Origin: Torreya grandis | Taxonomy: Eukaryota > Streptophyta > Pinopsida > Cupressales > Taxaceae | Direction: 5' to 3' | Length of the DNA: 64,000 nucleotides | NCBI GenBank assembly: GCA_037957365.1 | Contig: JARHVA010002372.1 | Location: 1,033,501 to 1,097,500, forward strand | Shown here: positions 36,769-50,254 of the stretch, in pieces | How the letters are laid out: every line of letters starts with the position of its first letter | Position numbering within the stretch: the stretch's first letter is position 1 | Notes under the pieces: generated by a model | Seen by the model: only the letters and a program-made list of their open reading frames with translations | Databases searched by the model: none | Told to the model about the DNA's origin: nothing | Translations under genes and position numbers: made by a program

Positions 36769-36812
36769 ACCCCTTCTTTATAAGTTTAACCACTCAAAGG
36801 TGATTGAAGGGA

Positions 36813-37580
36813 CAATGGGTAGTCATCAAATTCAAGGTCATTTATCTACTAAGAAATAACCATTGTTCAATGGATCCAAATATGTTTTTTGGAGTATAAT
36901 TATGAGGACATACATCATGTCTCTAGGTTTTGACATTTGGCAATCTATTATGGATGGTTATTCCACACCCCCTACTCCTCCAACTAGTGCAACTGATAAT
37001 AATTTGAGTGAGAATAATTTTAAAGATATGAATGTTATAATTTATTGCCTATCAGAGGCTGAGTTCACCAAGGTAATCCATTACAAACATGCCAAGGAAA
37101 TTTGGGATAATGTAAAGATCATCTACGAATGAGATTGAAAGGTTAAGTTGGATAAATTATAGACCTATCAAAGGCAACGTTAGGTCATCAAAATAAAGGA
37201 AGAATATAATGTGTAATCCTATCTCTTAATGGTTGAGGAGGTTATAAACATGATAAAAGGTCTTGGAAAGGAGATTGAATAATTTAATATTGTATAAAAG
37301 GTATTAAGGTCTCTCACCCTCAAGTTTGATTGAAATATTTTTTCTATAGAATAATGTAATGATCTCACCAAGATGAATATGGATGAATTGCATTGCATCC
37401 TTATTACCTATGAGATGAAAGTCAATGAGAAAAAACAACCAAAGAAGGAAGCAAGCTTCAAGGTGATCAAGGAGGCAAAAGGCAAGAATATCAAGTTAAG
37501 TCTTGAAGACTTTGATCTTAATGTAGATAAAATTGAAGCCATGATTGTAAGAAAATTTAAAAAATTGTCTAGATTTTAGT
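36813..37580 (+). pseudogene. Ty1/copia gag (UBN2-type), truncated
   Basis: The start is MGSHQIQGHLSTKK at 36,815, a short distance after the primer site. The gag core reads LFNGSKYVFWSIIMRTYIMS (36,861-36,920), LGFDIWQSIMDGYSTPP, and AKEIWDNVKIIYE (37,093-37,131), the usual start of UBN2 copia gag. After an interval with stops it returns with MNMDELHCILITYEMKVNEK (37,373-37,432), the family ..MSLDEL.GSL.AYE.R. block. Stops at Gln and Arg codons break the frame. No zinc knuckle is reached before the element ends near 37,580. Gag would have formed the virus-like particle. Confidence 0.8.
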
Positions 37581-38009
37581 TCTCACTCTAGAAATTATAT
37601 GTCTAGTGTGAAAACATTATGCAAGTACCACTCTAATCACCAGACTAGAATTAAAAAATTCAAAAAAAAATTCATTGTGCATCTATTTATGACCATCTCT
37701 TCTAAAATAGGTGTCATGTATTTATGTGTTATTTTTTACCTTACACACTAGTAGCATGATTTGATTCATTATATTGCATGAAAAATATGATGGACAACCT
37801 AGCTCAAAATTTGTTTCTACATAAGATTTATAATATATCCTTTCTTACAATAGTTATTATTATTTTAAATAATTTTTATGTGGAGTTAATACTCACTTAT
37901 TTTCAATAAATGAAAATTATATAAATACAAAGTGTAATTTTGAAAACAAATCCTATGAGGTAAGAAATATTTATAGATTTTCTCTTATTGGTTGGTGGCA
38001 TTATTATTA

Positions 38010-38860
38010 TTTACATGGAGAGTAATTATGGTAGGAACTTAGTGTAATTCCATTGGAATTTATGAGTAACATGTATCCATATAGTATGCATAGCTTCCAA
38101 GCCCCAATATCCAAGACATTATGGATAATGTATGGGCCCATTCATTTTATCTAAAATTCTCATAGATGATTTACATACCATAAATCATAAATTATCACTT
38201 TTGTCCCTAAATTTAGTATCTCTTTCTTAAGGTTCTTATCATTCCAAGTCTTTTGTTAAATCTTCTTGACATTTTGAGTCCATTTTTATAGTAACACTAT
38301 CAATTAAAATGGTTGTAATAAATCATGAAACATGATAAATGTGCAATGTTAGTACCAAAAAATATATTGGTAATACTTATTTATGTCCATAGACCATTTT
38401 AAAACTTGTGTATTTATTTTATCTCTTGTAAATATCCTTGTATACCCATAGTACTTTGTAAAACCTATTACCCCAATATTTCTTACCAACATCACAAATT
38501 TTCATCAAATTATTCCCTTATATCTTGTTAAATTCCTTAGATATACCATTTTATTGCATGAGATATAAAGTATCCTTATGGTGTGAAATCATAAATTCAA
38601 ATAAAATAATATGTACATTCCCCATAATAAAGTGTGTCCATTAATCACTATTCAAACTAAATGATCATGCAAATATTCAAATAATGCATTCCCATATGAA
38701 CCTAAAAGTAGTTTTTTTTGAATAATCCCTAATTGGTTTTGATTTTTTCCAATGTGTCTAGTAACCAATTTTATTAATAATGTATTGTTCTCATGTTCTC
38801 TATAAATGTGGGTGTATGCACCCAAACTTTACATGGTGCAACATCCCTAAAAAAATATGA
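38010..38860 (-). pseudogene. Ty3/gypsy integrase fragment (minus strand)
   Basis: Minus-strand frames follow a Ty3/gypsy integrase. IVINGHTLLWGMYI (about 38,650-38,609) stands where the family has SDNGTHF... . Then, after a frameshift, EFMISHHKDTLYLMQ*NGIS (about 38,600-38,540; family HHKSTPYHPQANG), WGNRFYKVLWVYKDIYK (about 38,470-38,420; family DW...L...LWAYRTT.K) and FKMVYGHK*VLPI (family F.LVYG.EAV.P.). The end GPYIIHNVLDIGAWKL (about 38,135-38,085) is the GPY/F module. The middle catalytic Asp is not kept and no reverse transcriptase is visible on the higher-coordinate side. This wording differs from the two Tat-like elements, so it is a third gypsy lineage in the window. Confidence 0.65.
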
Positions 38861-41756
38861 TGATGATGTAGTGATATATTATTTTTTTCTCCATAGGGAA
38901 CTCTATGTATCTTTCCCCTCCCTTTACCTTCCTACTCTTCCCTTGATCTTTTTTGGTTCCCTTAGATTTGTCTTTCACATCTTCTTTCACCTTATTTTTT
39001 AAACCTATCCATGTGTGATAGAACCACCACTCTAAGTGACATAATTGTCCCTCTGTTACATTATTACCCCTTCTATTACACAAATTTCATGATAGTTTTG
39101 TAACTTAGGTGGTGATTTTGAACTTAAGTAGTGGTTTCATATTATAATAGTCGTAGTTTCATATTTTGCATTAGCATTTTTCACTCTAAGTAGTAGTTTC
39201 TTAACCACCCTTGCATAATGTGGTAGTTCCATAATAGTTTAGACATATTCCAAATTTAGCTCACATGAATCCAATTTTGATGTGTTTTGCATGGCTAGTT
39301 TCATATTTATTATTTTTATCTATTTACATTTACCTCTAATCAGGCCCAGCTCACTCCTACTTCTATTTTTGATCATCTTTAGTTCTTCTTAAGTAGAATT
39401 CCCTATTGCACTTAGTCAAACTCCCTCATGCAAGCTCCTAACTTTTCCTAAAATAAGGATAATTTTGGCCTAATTTTAGATCCAAAATTTCCATTAGAAG
39501 TTGTTGTTATGAGGATAAATTATAGCCATAGCCCTACTATAATTTCCCAAATATTTATCCTCTATTATTTTTGAGTTGACTACATTACTACAAGTGAATA
39601 ATCAGTGTTGGTGTAAGGTAACTCAAACTTTTCAAGTCAAGACATTAGGTAGCCTTAGTTTAGATTCTCTCCATTTTTGGTTGTCTTTTATTTTCCCCAT
39701 ATTTTTTTAAAGTTTGTACATCCTCTAGCTAGAGAGTTTCTAAAATTTATACAATAAGAAAAGGAGCTAGCATACTGAGGAATCTCTTATCAAATACATC
39801 ACATGCACTCCAATTGATCTATGCCTTAGTTAGGTTAGAGTTATCTTTGATTTATATCATTTGTTTCTTTATTAGATTACATTAGTGTAGTTGTGGCTGC
39901 AATATATTAGTTTCAATATACAAAAAAAGAGCAACATTGATTGGTAAAGAGATATGTTTCTTTTCATTGTCTTTGATATAAAAAATAGTTAGTTTTGATG
40001 TGTGTTTGCATTCTAGTATATTATCTTTATTTAAATTATCAAAAAAACTCACCGATCATTCTAGGAAATATCTTATTCAATTCTCAAGTCATTTCCAACC
40101 AAACAACATTTCATTTTCAAGATCTAAACATGTTTCTTTCATCCTAAACAATCACCTAGCAAATCATAAGAATTTAGACAAATCATAGGTGCATATATAA
40201 GGATAGTATATTTATGACTTAATTTAATCTAGTGAGTGAAGATGGTTGTCATTATCCTCTTTAAAATATAAAATTAGAACATGTAATTATTATTTCCATC
40301 ATAAAAAATCATTCAAAAATCTTGTTTTTAGAAAATTAGAGAAGTTGAAAAACTAGTATATTTTGCTTGTGAAAAAAGAAAATCAAAATAAAATGTTGTG
40401 TTATTTCTAGTTTAGATCATATTTCTTATTACATTGCTTAAATATATAGATCTAATTTACAAACTTAGTCCATTCCATAAAAATAAAAAAAACAAATAAA
40501 AACATCATCATCTAGTTTGCATACAAATAAAGCTAGGAAAATTATCATCTCACACATTAATATATGTTACTTCTCTCCTTTGAATACATTATAAAACTTG
40601 AAAAAAATTGAGTTTTGATTTCATTTACATTCATATTTTTCATTATTTTAATTTCAACATTTAATTTTTAATAAACGAGTATTTATTCCCATAAAACCAA
40701 GAAAATCCAAAAATAATAAAAACTTACGAAAAATAGTGAAAAAAAAACCTTGATAACACATGAAAGCCCCATATCATACTAAAACCTTGACAACACATGA
40801 AAGGAAACACATTCTACCTAATCCTTGCCCATCTATGTGAGTATCCTATACAAAGTCTTTCTTTAACATTCCAACAAGCACACATTACAATCCATTGCTT
40901 GAACAATATTATATGTTTTTATTTGGATTGTCCTAGCCTCCCTTGGATGACCATTAATAAGATTCCTAGTCTTGTTCATCTATGTTTATTCCATATGGTT
41001 AGAGAATTCAATCCCACCATTGTCACACAATATGATATTAGCACTAATTTAAGATGTGAGGTCTTTTGTTCCACTCCTATTCCTCATCTCATTATAGACC
41101 CATTAGCTACTTTAGAAGAACAAAAAAAAATTATTGATCCACCTATCATTTCCCTCCCATAAAATAGAGGACATCAGAATAACATAATCTAAGCCTAGTT
41201 TCCCATCCATATCTCCTTCTTCTCCTTGGGTCTATCCTTGTCCTATATTATTCAAACTTAGGGGATGACATTGATCAAGAAGAGTCAACCCAAAAGAGTA
41301 GACATTTTCATATAATTCATACAACCCAATATCCCTCATTTCCCCAATCTTAGTATTAACTAGGAGCTTTGTTTTTTATGATATCAAAGACTAAAGGAAC
41401 TTTGATTTATATTTATACATAACTAGATGCTTTTAAAGATCATCAAGATGTTGCTAAGGTATTTTGGTTCCATCAAGAGAACCCATTACTATCACCTATC
41501 CCAAATTCCATTCCACCTAACAAATAGTTGAACCCAAATCCCATCTATTACCTTGGCTACCTCAGCCAAACATGAGGTAGTTGAGTGTATAGTTTAGTGT
41601 GTGTTATTCATTTGCATATAAATTGGTGAGCCTGATGTGAAGTATTTAATCCTCTATGCATCCCTTTCTTCCTCTTTTCCTTTCCTTTATCTATCTTATC
41701 TCCTCCTCACATTTATTCTAAAGGTATTCATATACCCTAAAATATGTCTAGACAGG
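38861..41756. other. No gene assigned; contains one 121-codon open frame
   Basis: An open frame at 40,797-41,162 (plus; MKGNTFYLILAHLCEYPIQS at the start) has no family I recognise and could be chance or part of a gypsy leader. 39,010-39,240 holds scattered copies of a gtggttt/accacc phrase similar to those at 63.3-63.45 kb. The 5' LTR of the gypsy element at 41.7-59.8 kb should lie here, but I could not match it to a 3' copy. Confidence 0.3.
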
Positions 41757-43560
41757 ACATTGGTGGATCTCTTAGCCTAGAGGGATATAAGAGAAACCAT
41801 CTCAACTCTAATAATCCTTCACTAATGAGTTGTAAGAACATAAAATTTGAAACTAACATATAATACCAACCTTATGATTACTCTCTTCCTAGAACCTAGA
41901 TAAAGAATGAGGTTTTCATTCAAGAAATATGAGATGTATTGAAAAGTGTAAGAAACCACCTCAACTCCAACACTATAACCCTCACTAGATGAGTCAAGGC
42001 CACTCCTCATATGGCCATAAGGCCATCCATCATCTTTTAATTCCTAGACATAGAAAGTGTGGAAAATATGATCATTATATATGAAGGATATAAAACTTAG
42101 AGGATGATTTCAACAATATGTAGGTTATTATGCATCCTCCCAGTAGGATTCAAGGCACCTCCAACCCACCAGCATCAACCAAAAATACTACTCCCAAGCT
42201 TTCCACCTCAAACCAGCCCATTTATGCTACCCCATCTCATGCATCTACCCTTCCTAAAATAAATGCCCCTAGGCCCATCACCAACACCCACCCAAACTAG
42301 CTCATTAACACCCTAGTGGGTTATATCCATGACCTAGAGAAAATTCAACAAACTCTAGGTCAAGGGATGGGCCCAAACCCTCATAGACCAACTCATCTCT
42401 CTTAATTTCTCATTTTAAAAAAAAACTTACCCAACAACATAATAATAAACCTACATGTTTCCATAACTATAGGAGCATATACCACCACAAAATCATGTCT
42501 CTCAATAACTTATTAGAGATATCCTCACTCATGGGGTCCCTAACCCTGATACCTCCAAAACCTATTCATCTTATCAGATACCTATTCAAACTCTAGTAAG
42601 GAGTGTATACATGTACATTCCACCATTATAAACTAACATTATGGTGAATAACCCATTGTCCTTTACACCTCAAATTCAAGTTCCTCCCAAGTACAATCCC
42701 CCTTTGTATATAGGTTATGTTATTCTCGATGTAGCATTGGGTTACACACATACTACACATACCCCACCATAGAAAATCACCACACCTGCTACATTTAATA
42801 ACCTCCCTCCTTAATTCCACTCATCCAAATAGCTGATTTTTGGATTAGTTTACTTTTTATTATCATGCTTCCCCTTTTCCCTCTAGTAGTTACCAAAAAA
42901 AACCCTATATGACTCCCCCATTCAACCCTAGTCCCACTATAATAATAATGGACATTAGCGACATGGGGACCTATGTCTAATATCTCAAATATCTTATCAG
43001 CACTAGTATATGGGGGTTATGCTTCCACATCCCCTACCAGACCTTCCCAAGTTAAAAGGGGAGGGGGATCCCAATGCACACATAAAATCCTACACTACCA
43101 TTATTAGAGAACTCTTACCTTGGGATGGGGTTGTTGCAAATAACTTTATCACAACCCTAAAGGGGATAGCACTCGATTGGTACTACCACCTCCCTAAAGG
43201 GTCTATACATTATTTCCACTAACTTATGGTTGAGTTAATTAAATCCTTTGACATGAAAAAACTTCTAAGGACTAGCATCCATGAGTTATTTCACTTGAAG
43301 CAAGAATACAATGAGATAGCCTCCCATCTCATCATGAATTGGTAGTAGGTCTTGTACTCCTCTACCAATACACCCAACATGGATAAATGAGAGTTATGTG
43401 ATATTTTCCTCCATGACCTTAATAATTAAATAAGGGAGGAGATACACAATTTATCATATCAATCATATTAGGAATCTTTTTAGAGCATACTATGAATTGA
43501 CTAGGCATATATTAATAGTGGCTAGTAGATTTATGGGACCAACAGATGCATCTCACCCCA
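41757..43560 (+). pseudogene. Ty3/gypsy gag, decayed
   Basis: The retrotransposon gag core (PF03732-like) is clear at 43,010-43,500: LPDLPKLKGEGDPNAHIKSY, then LKGIALDWYYHLPKGSIHYF (43,156-43,215), SFDMKKLLRTSIHELFHLKQ and MDK*ELCDIFLHDLNN*IRE. Several stops are TAG or TAA at Gln positions. The N-terminal side from 41,757 (MSRQDIGGSLSLEGYKRNHL) is Pro/Thr/Ser-rich and broken. It carries a short internal duplication, RNHLNSNNPSL and RNHLNSNTITL. No intact zinc knuckle was found between 43.5 and 44.5 kb. Gag would build the particle. Confidence 0.65.
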
Positions 43561-44589
43561 AGATAAAAAAAATGGGGATATAAAAATATAAGCCCAAATA
43601 ATGCAAAAAACCAAGGTCCCAAAATCCTAAATCACAATAGGAATCTCACCACCAATGGTGTCATGGATCAAATCAAGAAGTAAAACCCTATGAATAACAA
43701 TCAATATTGAATAAAAACTAACACCAACACCACTAAGAACACATGGATTAGGAACCAAAATACCCATTATACCATTCATACAGTCAATTTCAACTAACCA
43801 GCATCTCATAACATGTATTATTATAATAATAACCAAAATCAATACCAACTAGGTGAACAATACCCTTAGTTTCAAAACCAAAACTACTAATCATGAAATA
43901 ATCGATAATGGTTCAAGAAATAAGGATAAGACATGAGACCTAGGGATAAAAATCCCAAAATTTATTATCTCTTCCACAAATTATTGGGTCACAACATTTA
44001 GAACTATAGATAATATAATAAATTCCTAAAACGACTCCCAAAGGACCAAAGGAAAACATTCATGGACATGTTCCTAGGAAATACAAATATGAACAACTAA
44101 ATATTCTCTAACAACATTTTCACCCATAAAAATCAAAACCTAAAAATATATAATAACCATTTTCCCAACCACCAAACACATGTTACTCAAATTAAATATT
44201 AGGGTCACCCACAAGGTCACCCCATTCAACACAGTTAACCCACAGTGGTAGACACTCATGATGTTAAAGATTCCACTTTAAGAACCAAAAATCCCAATGT
44301 AGATCCTCAAATGGTTGTGAAAGGAAAAAATAGGATGATAATATTCATATAATTTTAAATTAAATAGGAATAAAACATTATTACTCACACTAGAGAGTGT
44401 CAACATATGGATCTCCACCCTTCAAATAATGTGTAAGTGGAGTTAATCAATTATCCCATGGGAAACTATAATTTAATCTCTGATTTAACCAAAAAATTCT
44501 CCCACATTTTATTCTTAGACATGATTAATAACTCTACCATTCATCAATAAACCTTGGTCAATACCCTAGGATTAGAAAATTTATCTAGT

Positions 44590-45235
44590 GTCACCCTTCC
44601 TCCATAATCTTAGATTAACCACATTGATTTGGATATGTACCCACCTAGTTAAAAATCATGGGATGTTGGTCATTTATTTTATTTTTGAAACCTTCCCCCT
44701 AATTATTAAATGGTAAGGAGGGTAGATCCAACATTTTTTTTACAAGTATGGATCTACAACAACTATGTAAAGAGAGCCATGGTTGATGATTGAGTGGATA
44801 TTAGCATTGTCCATTTTCCCTTCTTACAAAAACTTTGTTACAAAGAAACCAACAATTATATAATTCACAATAATTTTTGAAGCTATGATAGTTTCAAATA
44901 AACCTCCATAGGGAATATCATACTCTTAGTCACCTTGGGCCACAAAATGGTGCTAATGGATTTCTATGTTATAAACAATGACACCAATTATAACATGATC
45001 TTGGGGAGATCCTAGATACATTGAATGAAATTTATTCCTTCCACCTTATTCTATTAAATTTAGTTCTTACACCTCAGTAAGGTTTTCATATCCCAAGGGG
45101 ATCCTAAACCCTTATATATGTTATAAACTACCATGCCTAAATAGATTGGGTTACACATCAAATACCACATACCTACGGACAGAGTCATGAATCCCCTGTA
45201 ATTGGTCGATGTTATTAGATCCTAGAAACCCAAAG
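44590..45235 (+). pseudogene. Ty3/gypsy protease domain, dead
   Basis: Read across a frame with stops: KRAMVDD*VDISIVHFPFLQ (44,770-44,829), KETNNYIIHNNF*SYDSFK (44,837-44,900) and NNDTNYNMILGRS*IH (44,976-45,021). In this protease group the active site is written VDDGA(G)VNI; here the Gly/Ala part is a TGA codon. The GRPWIH end is partly kept as GRS*IH. The frame is cut at 45,240 by the nested LTR element. Confidence 0.65.
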
Positions 45236-45240
45236 TATGC

Positions 45241-48200
45241 TAGAGGTACAATCCACTAAGATGGGGGTGAAATGGAAAACAAACTAATTCAATTTCCAAA
45301 TCCTTGTAAATACTTAATCATTCAACATAATCATTTATAAATCATTCAGATCATTCATAGTAGTGAACAATAAACATAATGCAAGAACACATACACAACA
45401 CATGATATACATGATAAATCATCTTGGGGAATAAAATCCACTCTCAAGCCTATAAACACATGGACTACTAACCTATAAGATGATTACAAATAAGAGTCTG
45501 ATCAAATCCTTTAGACCAGAAAACCTTGATCATGTCCTCTTGACCAAAGGTATTTAGTGAAATAATTGTTCCATAAGGAACACCTGCCCCTAATATGATC
45601 AAATCCTTTAGAACACCAACCTTTAGTAAAATAGTTGTTTTACAAGGAATAAATGACCCTAACGAGGACCAACTCCTTTAGACCCTCTTTTGATAATAAC
45701 ACTTCTACCTTAGACCTAATGTCTCTAACACTTGATGATAGATATTTGGATGTCAATATTCTCAAATTTTAGTAAAAACTATATCATTGCTTCAGTAACA
45801 TGACCAGATGGTCATACACATATTCCACTCATTGATCTAGCTCTCAGATCAACTACCAAGCTCACATAGTCTTCATATTCACACTTAGATATCTTTGCAT
45901 AAATTCACACTATAAGAAAACTATAATATCATTAGAAACATGACTTATAGGTCATACACATAGTTAACCAACTATTCTACTCATTAACTCCACCATTAGT
46001 CACACTACCTATCCTTTGCTCTCCAACTCTCTCAAATCTTCCACACCAAGTCTCTCACTTCCAAAGTCTATAACCCAACACATTTGGTTCTACTATATAT
46101 AGAGTAATAATAAAATAACAAGATCATAATATTTAATTTCAACCAAAAAACATTCCTTCACCCTTAAGTCATCTCATATGGGTTAAACTAAAGTACAGTC
46201 CCCTTTTAAAATAGGCCTAAGTCACTTTTAGGTCCTATGGAGACCCATTCATCTCTTTTGACACTTCTTCAGGAACAAAAAGAATATAAGACCACTTAAA
46301 AACATATAGGTCCACTCTTTATGTCCCTTAAGACATCCTTAAAAGATCACAAACATCTTAGCTTACCTCTACATATGCTCAAACAAGTCAAATAAAGACC
46401 TTATACACAGGAATGCCATTAACAAACATATAGTCAACTTATTAAATGTTGTTCATGCTTAAGATAGATTGATAACACCTCTAAAATATTCACAAATAAT
46501 CCACATAGAGTCTAAATTATTTCCAAATATCTAATTCACCATGAAACATCGAAACAACATCTACATGAGCCTGCATATCCTTCTTGGGTCACTTGAAGAA
46601 CACATACGTAAATAAAATAAACTTTAGACATTCATAACTATGTTTTTAAATAATTTATAATATTTTGGTCTATATTTATATATGCACCTTGGATTCCTCT
46701 ACCACTTTGATTTTTACTACAATAACAAATTTTACTTCTATCAAAAGTTATTGTCCAAAAACTAGATACTAGTCTTTCCTTTGCAAATTCAAATTTTCAA
46801 ATGCAAACGGTCATAGTTAAACTTTGGAAACTTTTCTCACATATTATGAATCCTCAACTCAATATCAATCTCACATCATCAATCTTGTCTAAGATTTAAC
46901 CCATAGTCTACCAAAGCCAAACTTGAAACATTTATCATGTTGACCTCATCTCATGTAATCTGAGAACTTTGACTGAATGTGCTCTATCTATCTCTGTGGA
47001 TTAGTTAGGACTTTAACGATCAATTATCACCATTTAATCAACTATATGAGTGTTTGATCACTATTGGATCATTATCATATACCTTTTCTTAGTCATTAAA
47101 CACCATGCGAATGTCCTCATCTTATTTCCTCCTAACTCCTTGGATAAATCATGCACCATCGATCTTGCTCAAAATTTAACAATTTAAAAAATTACTATGG
47201 GGACCCTTTCAATATTCATGATTATCCCTTTTTTCACCTCAATAACTTCTTCTAAACTTACTCACATGATCTCGAATTTAGACCAAACTATCTCCTCACA
47301 TAGGAGAATCCATACATATGACACACTACTCCTAATACCCTCATACATGAAAGATATAACTCCTTTAAAGTGCCTTCACATAAACATATATCATAGATCC
47401 AACTATGCCAAAATATACATGAGAGGATAACTTTGAGCATCCATAACTTTTGTCTCACCTAAGTGAATGAACTCATATTTAGTGCAAATGATTTATGATT
47501 AAAAATAAATAAACACATATGATCATTTTCTCTTAACACCTTCACACATGAAAGATATAACACCATCAAAATGATCACTCGTCTCTTTTTTTGACAATGC
47601 AAAATTGGCAAAGTATGGGAAAACATAGTAAATCTACCTAGGATCCCAACTTTACATATGCATATATTTTAATGCATTACATCACATGATATATAAATTA
47701 GTGAAAATAAACTAGGTCCAAAATTTAATAAACTCATATGATCACCTTCTATTTAATTGTCCACATGTGTGAGCATTGACCTCATCAACATTCTTACTCA
47801 GCTCTTTCTAGCCACTTTAAAAGTTTGGCTATGGGAAACCAATGAATTTTAACTAAGAACCCAAATTTACACCCTCATATATTTAACATGATTCAATGCC
47901 TAATTTAAGATTTGGTATAAAAAAATAGGAACTATAGTGACACAAAAATATGACCATATCCCCTTGACTCATTTCCATGTGGTAATGGTGACATCATCAA
48001 ACTACTAACTCTGATTTTCTACCACTAGACCCAAAGTGTCTAAATGAAAATTATGATTAACTAGATGAATTCCACTCATGCACATAAGTTATAAAAGCAT
48101 AAATAAAATCTTAGGGACCTATTTATCATGATCCAATCACCATATTCAACCTTGAACATCTCTAACCATGTCAACACTAAAGATCAACAAAGCCACCTTC

Positions 48201-48313
48201 AAGCATATAATACCAAACACATTGCACACTTTGTCATTGTCACATAGACTATCAAGGCACTTCATCCACTCACTAGATCATCTCCATGAAACCACTATGA
48301 CATCATCATGACA
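45241..48313 (-). repeat. 3' LTR of nested element (about 3.07 kb)
   Basis: Starts (plus sense) at tagaggtacaatcc and ends at catcatcatgaca. It matches 52,335-54,976 along its length but carries about 430 extra bases around 46,600-47,050. Confidence 0.85.
47193..48040. repeat. About 210-bp tandem units inside the LTR, four copies
   Basis: Units begin near 47,193, 47,404, 47,616 and 47,829, each at a (c/g)tatggg-like phrase. Each then has ..cccaactttacatatgcat-like, atgatc..a.aattta-like and cacatg.aagatataac.cc-like parts in the same order. The same series exists in the other LTR (about 53,850-54,690). The units are strongly diverged, so the duplication predates the insertion. Confidence 0.55.
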
Positions 48314-48345
48314 AATATCCAATAATCTCACCCTTTGTCATTGAT
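48314..48345 (-). promoter_or_regulatory. Polypurine tract region of nested element
   Basis: Minus-strand gacaaagggtgagattattgg stands just before the TGTCATGATG start of the 3' LTR and agrees with the copia consensus caaagggggagattgttgg. Confidence 0.65.
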
Positions 48346-50219
48346 ATCAACACCCATCAATATAGCAATATATAGCTCACCATCTCTATCTTCAAAACAC
48401 TCTCATAAATAAGAACTTTCTCCCCAATAGGAAAATTTTCCCCCTTTAACATGATGATAACGTGGGCACAATCTGATCCTAAGGACCTAAAAAGACTATT
48501 AAATAGGAAAGGACCATCTTATAAGGATGATACAAACTTCCCCTTTCCTGGAGCTAACCTCTTCTTATCTTGACAACTTTCTCTTGCTCCATCCAAACAC
48601 TCTCCTTCACAAGCACAACTAACGAAGATATAATACACAAAATACTAAAATCTGATGTAACTTACCAAGATACATTTGAGAGGGACTCCCCCTATTATTT
48701 CTGACCAATTACACCACTTGAGCATTTTCATATCTCCACACACCATGAAGAACCACCACATAGGCCTAACAACCTTCTTTCTCAAGACACTACCATGACC
48801 ATCAAAATATAATCATACCATTTAACAATTAGGAAACATTTTCTAAACCAATTTTATAACTCACCTTTAATACATTCATGCTTTGTTCTTTTGGATAAAC
48901 TAAACAAAAACACTCTTCTTCTTACTAGGCTAGTCTATTCCTCTTGTAGCCCTACTTGGAACTTTTAGATTCCATAAATTTCATTAGACAAAACTTTAGG
49001 ACCTAAAAATTCATATCTAGAGCACTCTCATATGCCCCCCTTAAGCACACCAATTTTCAACAACAAGATCATCCTATGCAACATACTTCCTTTACAAATA
49101 TACTAGTCAATTATCCTTATATTTTGACATAAATAAGAATAAATTGAGAACCACAAACCTTAAAAATAATGTTAATCTTTATTTAACCACCCATTTGTCC
49201 CATTCAACAATTTAGTAATCCTTAGACCTCAGCTCATAAGGATGACCAATTTTCTAACAGAGGCTAAAACCCTAAAATCTTAAAACAAACAAAGTCAATA
49301 TAGCACCTTTCAATCAATGTCCACCTCTAAAACTTATTATACACTTGAAGATAACCATTACACACATTTTAAAAAATATTCTGAACTTCCATACCATTTG
49401 GAACCTTGACTTTTTATTACGCATTTTAGGACTTGCAAGCTCTTAAACACAAAATAGGAAACCTGAGAGCTAACAAAAATCTCAAAATAGAATTTAACAT
49501 ATTTTTAGATCATAAACCACCTAGATCATGATATAATAAGGTCAATATACCAATATATTTAGAAATATTACCTTGAAAAATCACAAATCCATCTTTTCTA
49601 ACTAGGAACCTTCAATCTGACCCTAGAGACTATTTCACTTGAAAAACACCATAGCAATACTTACTTCTCCACTTGAAAGGAGTCTCTTAAGAAGCATAGA
49701 TAGAGCCACCCTCTATACCTTAATTCTCTAAAACAAATACAAATCCTTGTATTCCTCTTCCTCCTTGCTTATATGATACTTATAGTTCTTCTTCTTCTTC
49801 TTCTTCTTTGGATTTAGACAAACAACTTCCTCAGCTACTACAACATTCTACTTTTCTTCTATGATTGGATTATTAATACATGGATACAAAATAGATTCAT
49901 GGAATACCTCTTAATCTGAAGAATCTTCCTTATATCTAGGATTCTCATCATTAGGCACTTTTTCAACAATATTAAAATGTTCACTTAGATTCATACATAC
50001 CTTAGAACTAGCTTCAACCAATACCTTGGTCTTCTCCTTGAGCTTAGTCTCTTCATTCTCAACATGAACAGACAATGAGACTTTTTGGGACTCTTAAAAT
50101 TTATAATCATTCTCCACCATAGAAATATATTAATTGGACTTGTAGTCTCATCATGACTCATACTTACCACTTTTGGTTTCCAAGTGTTAACTTGTCTTCT
50201 TTCTTGCACTTTAAGAGCT
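48346..50219 (-). other. Interior of nested element without recognisable pol
   Basis: Where protease, integrase and reverse transcriptase should lie I find none of their motifs on the minus strand. A (CTT)n-like run at 49,788-49,808 gives a Lys/Arg-rich reading, and a 72-codon open frame (50,209-49,991) extends the gag side. The length (1.9 kb) is too short for a copia pol. Confidence 0.5.
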
Positions 50220-50254
50220 TGATAAAACCTATTCTATCTTATAGGCCATTGATT

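Larger units (their letters stand above)
34829..37580 (+). mobile_element. 5' part of a Ty1/copia element
   Basis: A copia-type gag at 36.8-37.6 kb is preceded by a primer-binding site at 36,757 (TTGGTATCATA) and by what looks like a long LTR. The LTR left end may be TGTTGATGTG at 34,829, but no second LTR is present to fix it. The element stops after gag: minus-strand Ty3 sequence begins at about 38.0 kb and no copia protease, integrase or reverse transcriptase follows. So this is a truncated copy. Its gag resembles that of the nested element at 45-55 kb, but the LTR sequences beside the primer site differ. Confidence 0.6.

Noticed and set aside
40797..41162. 121-codon plus-strand frame as a real gene
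   Set aside because: No recognised domain, no supporting neighbours, and frames of this length occur by chance or within gypsy leaders here. Kept only as a note in the spacer entry.
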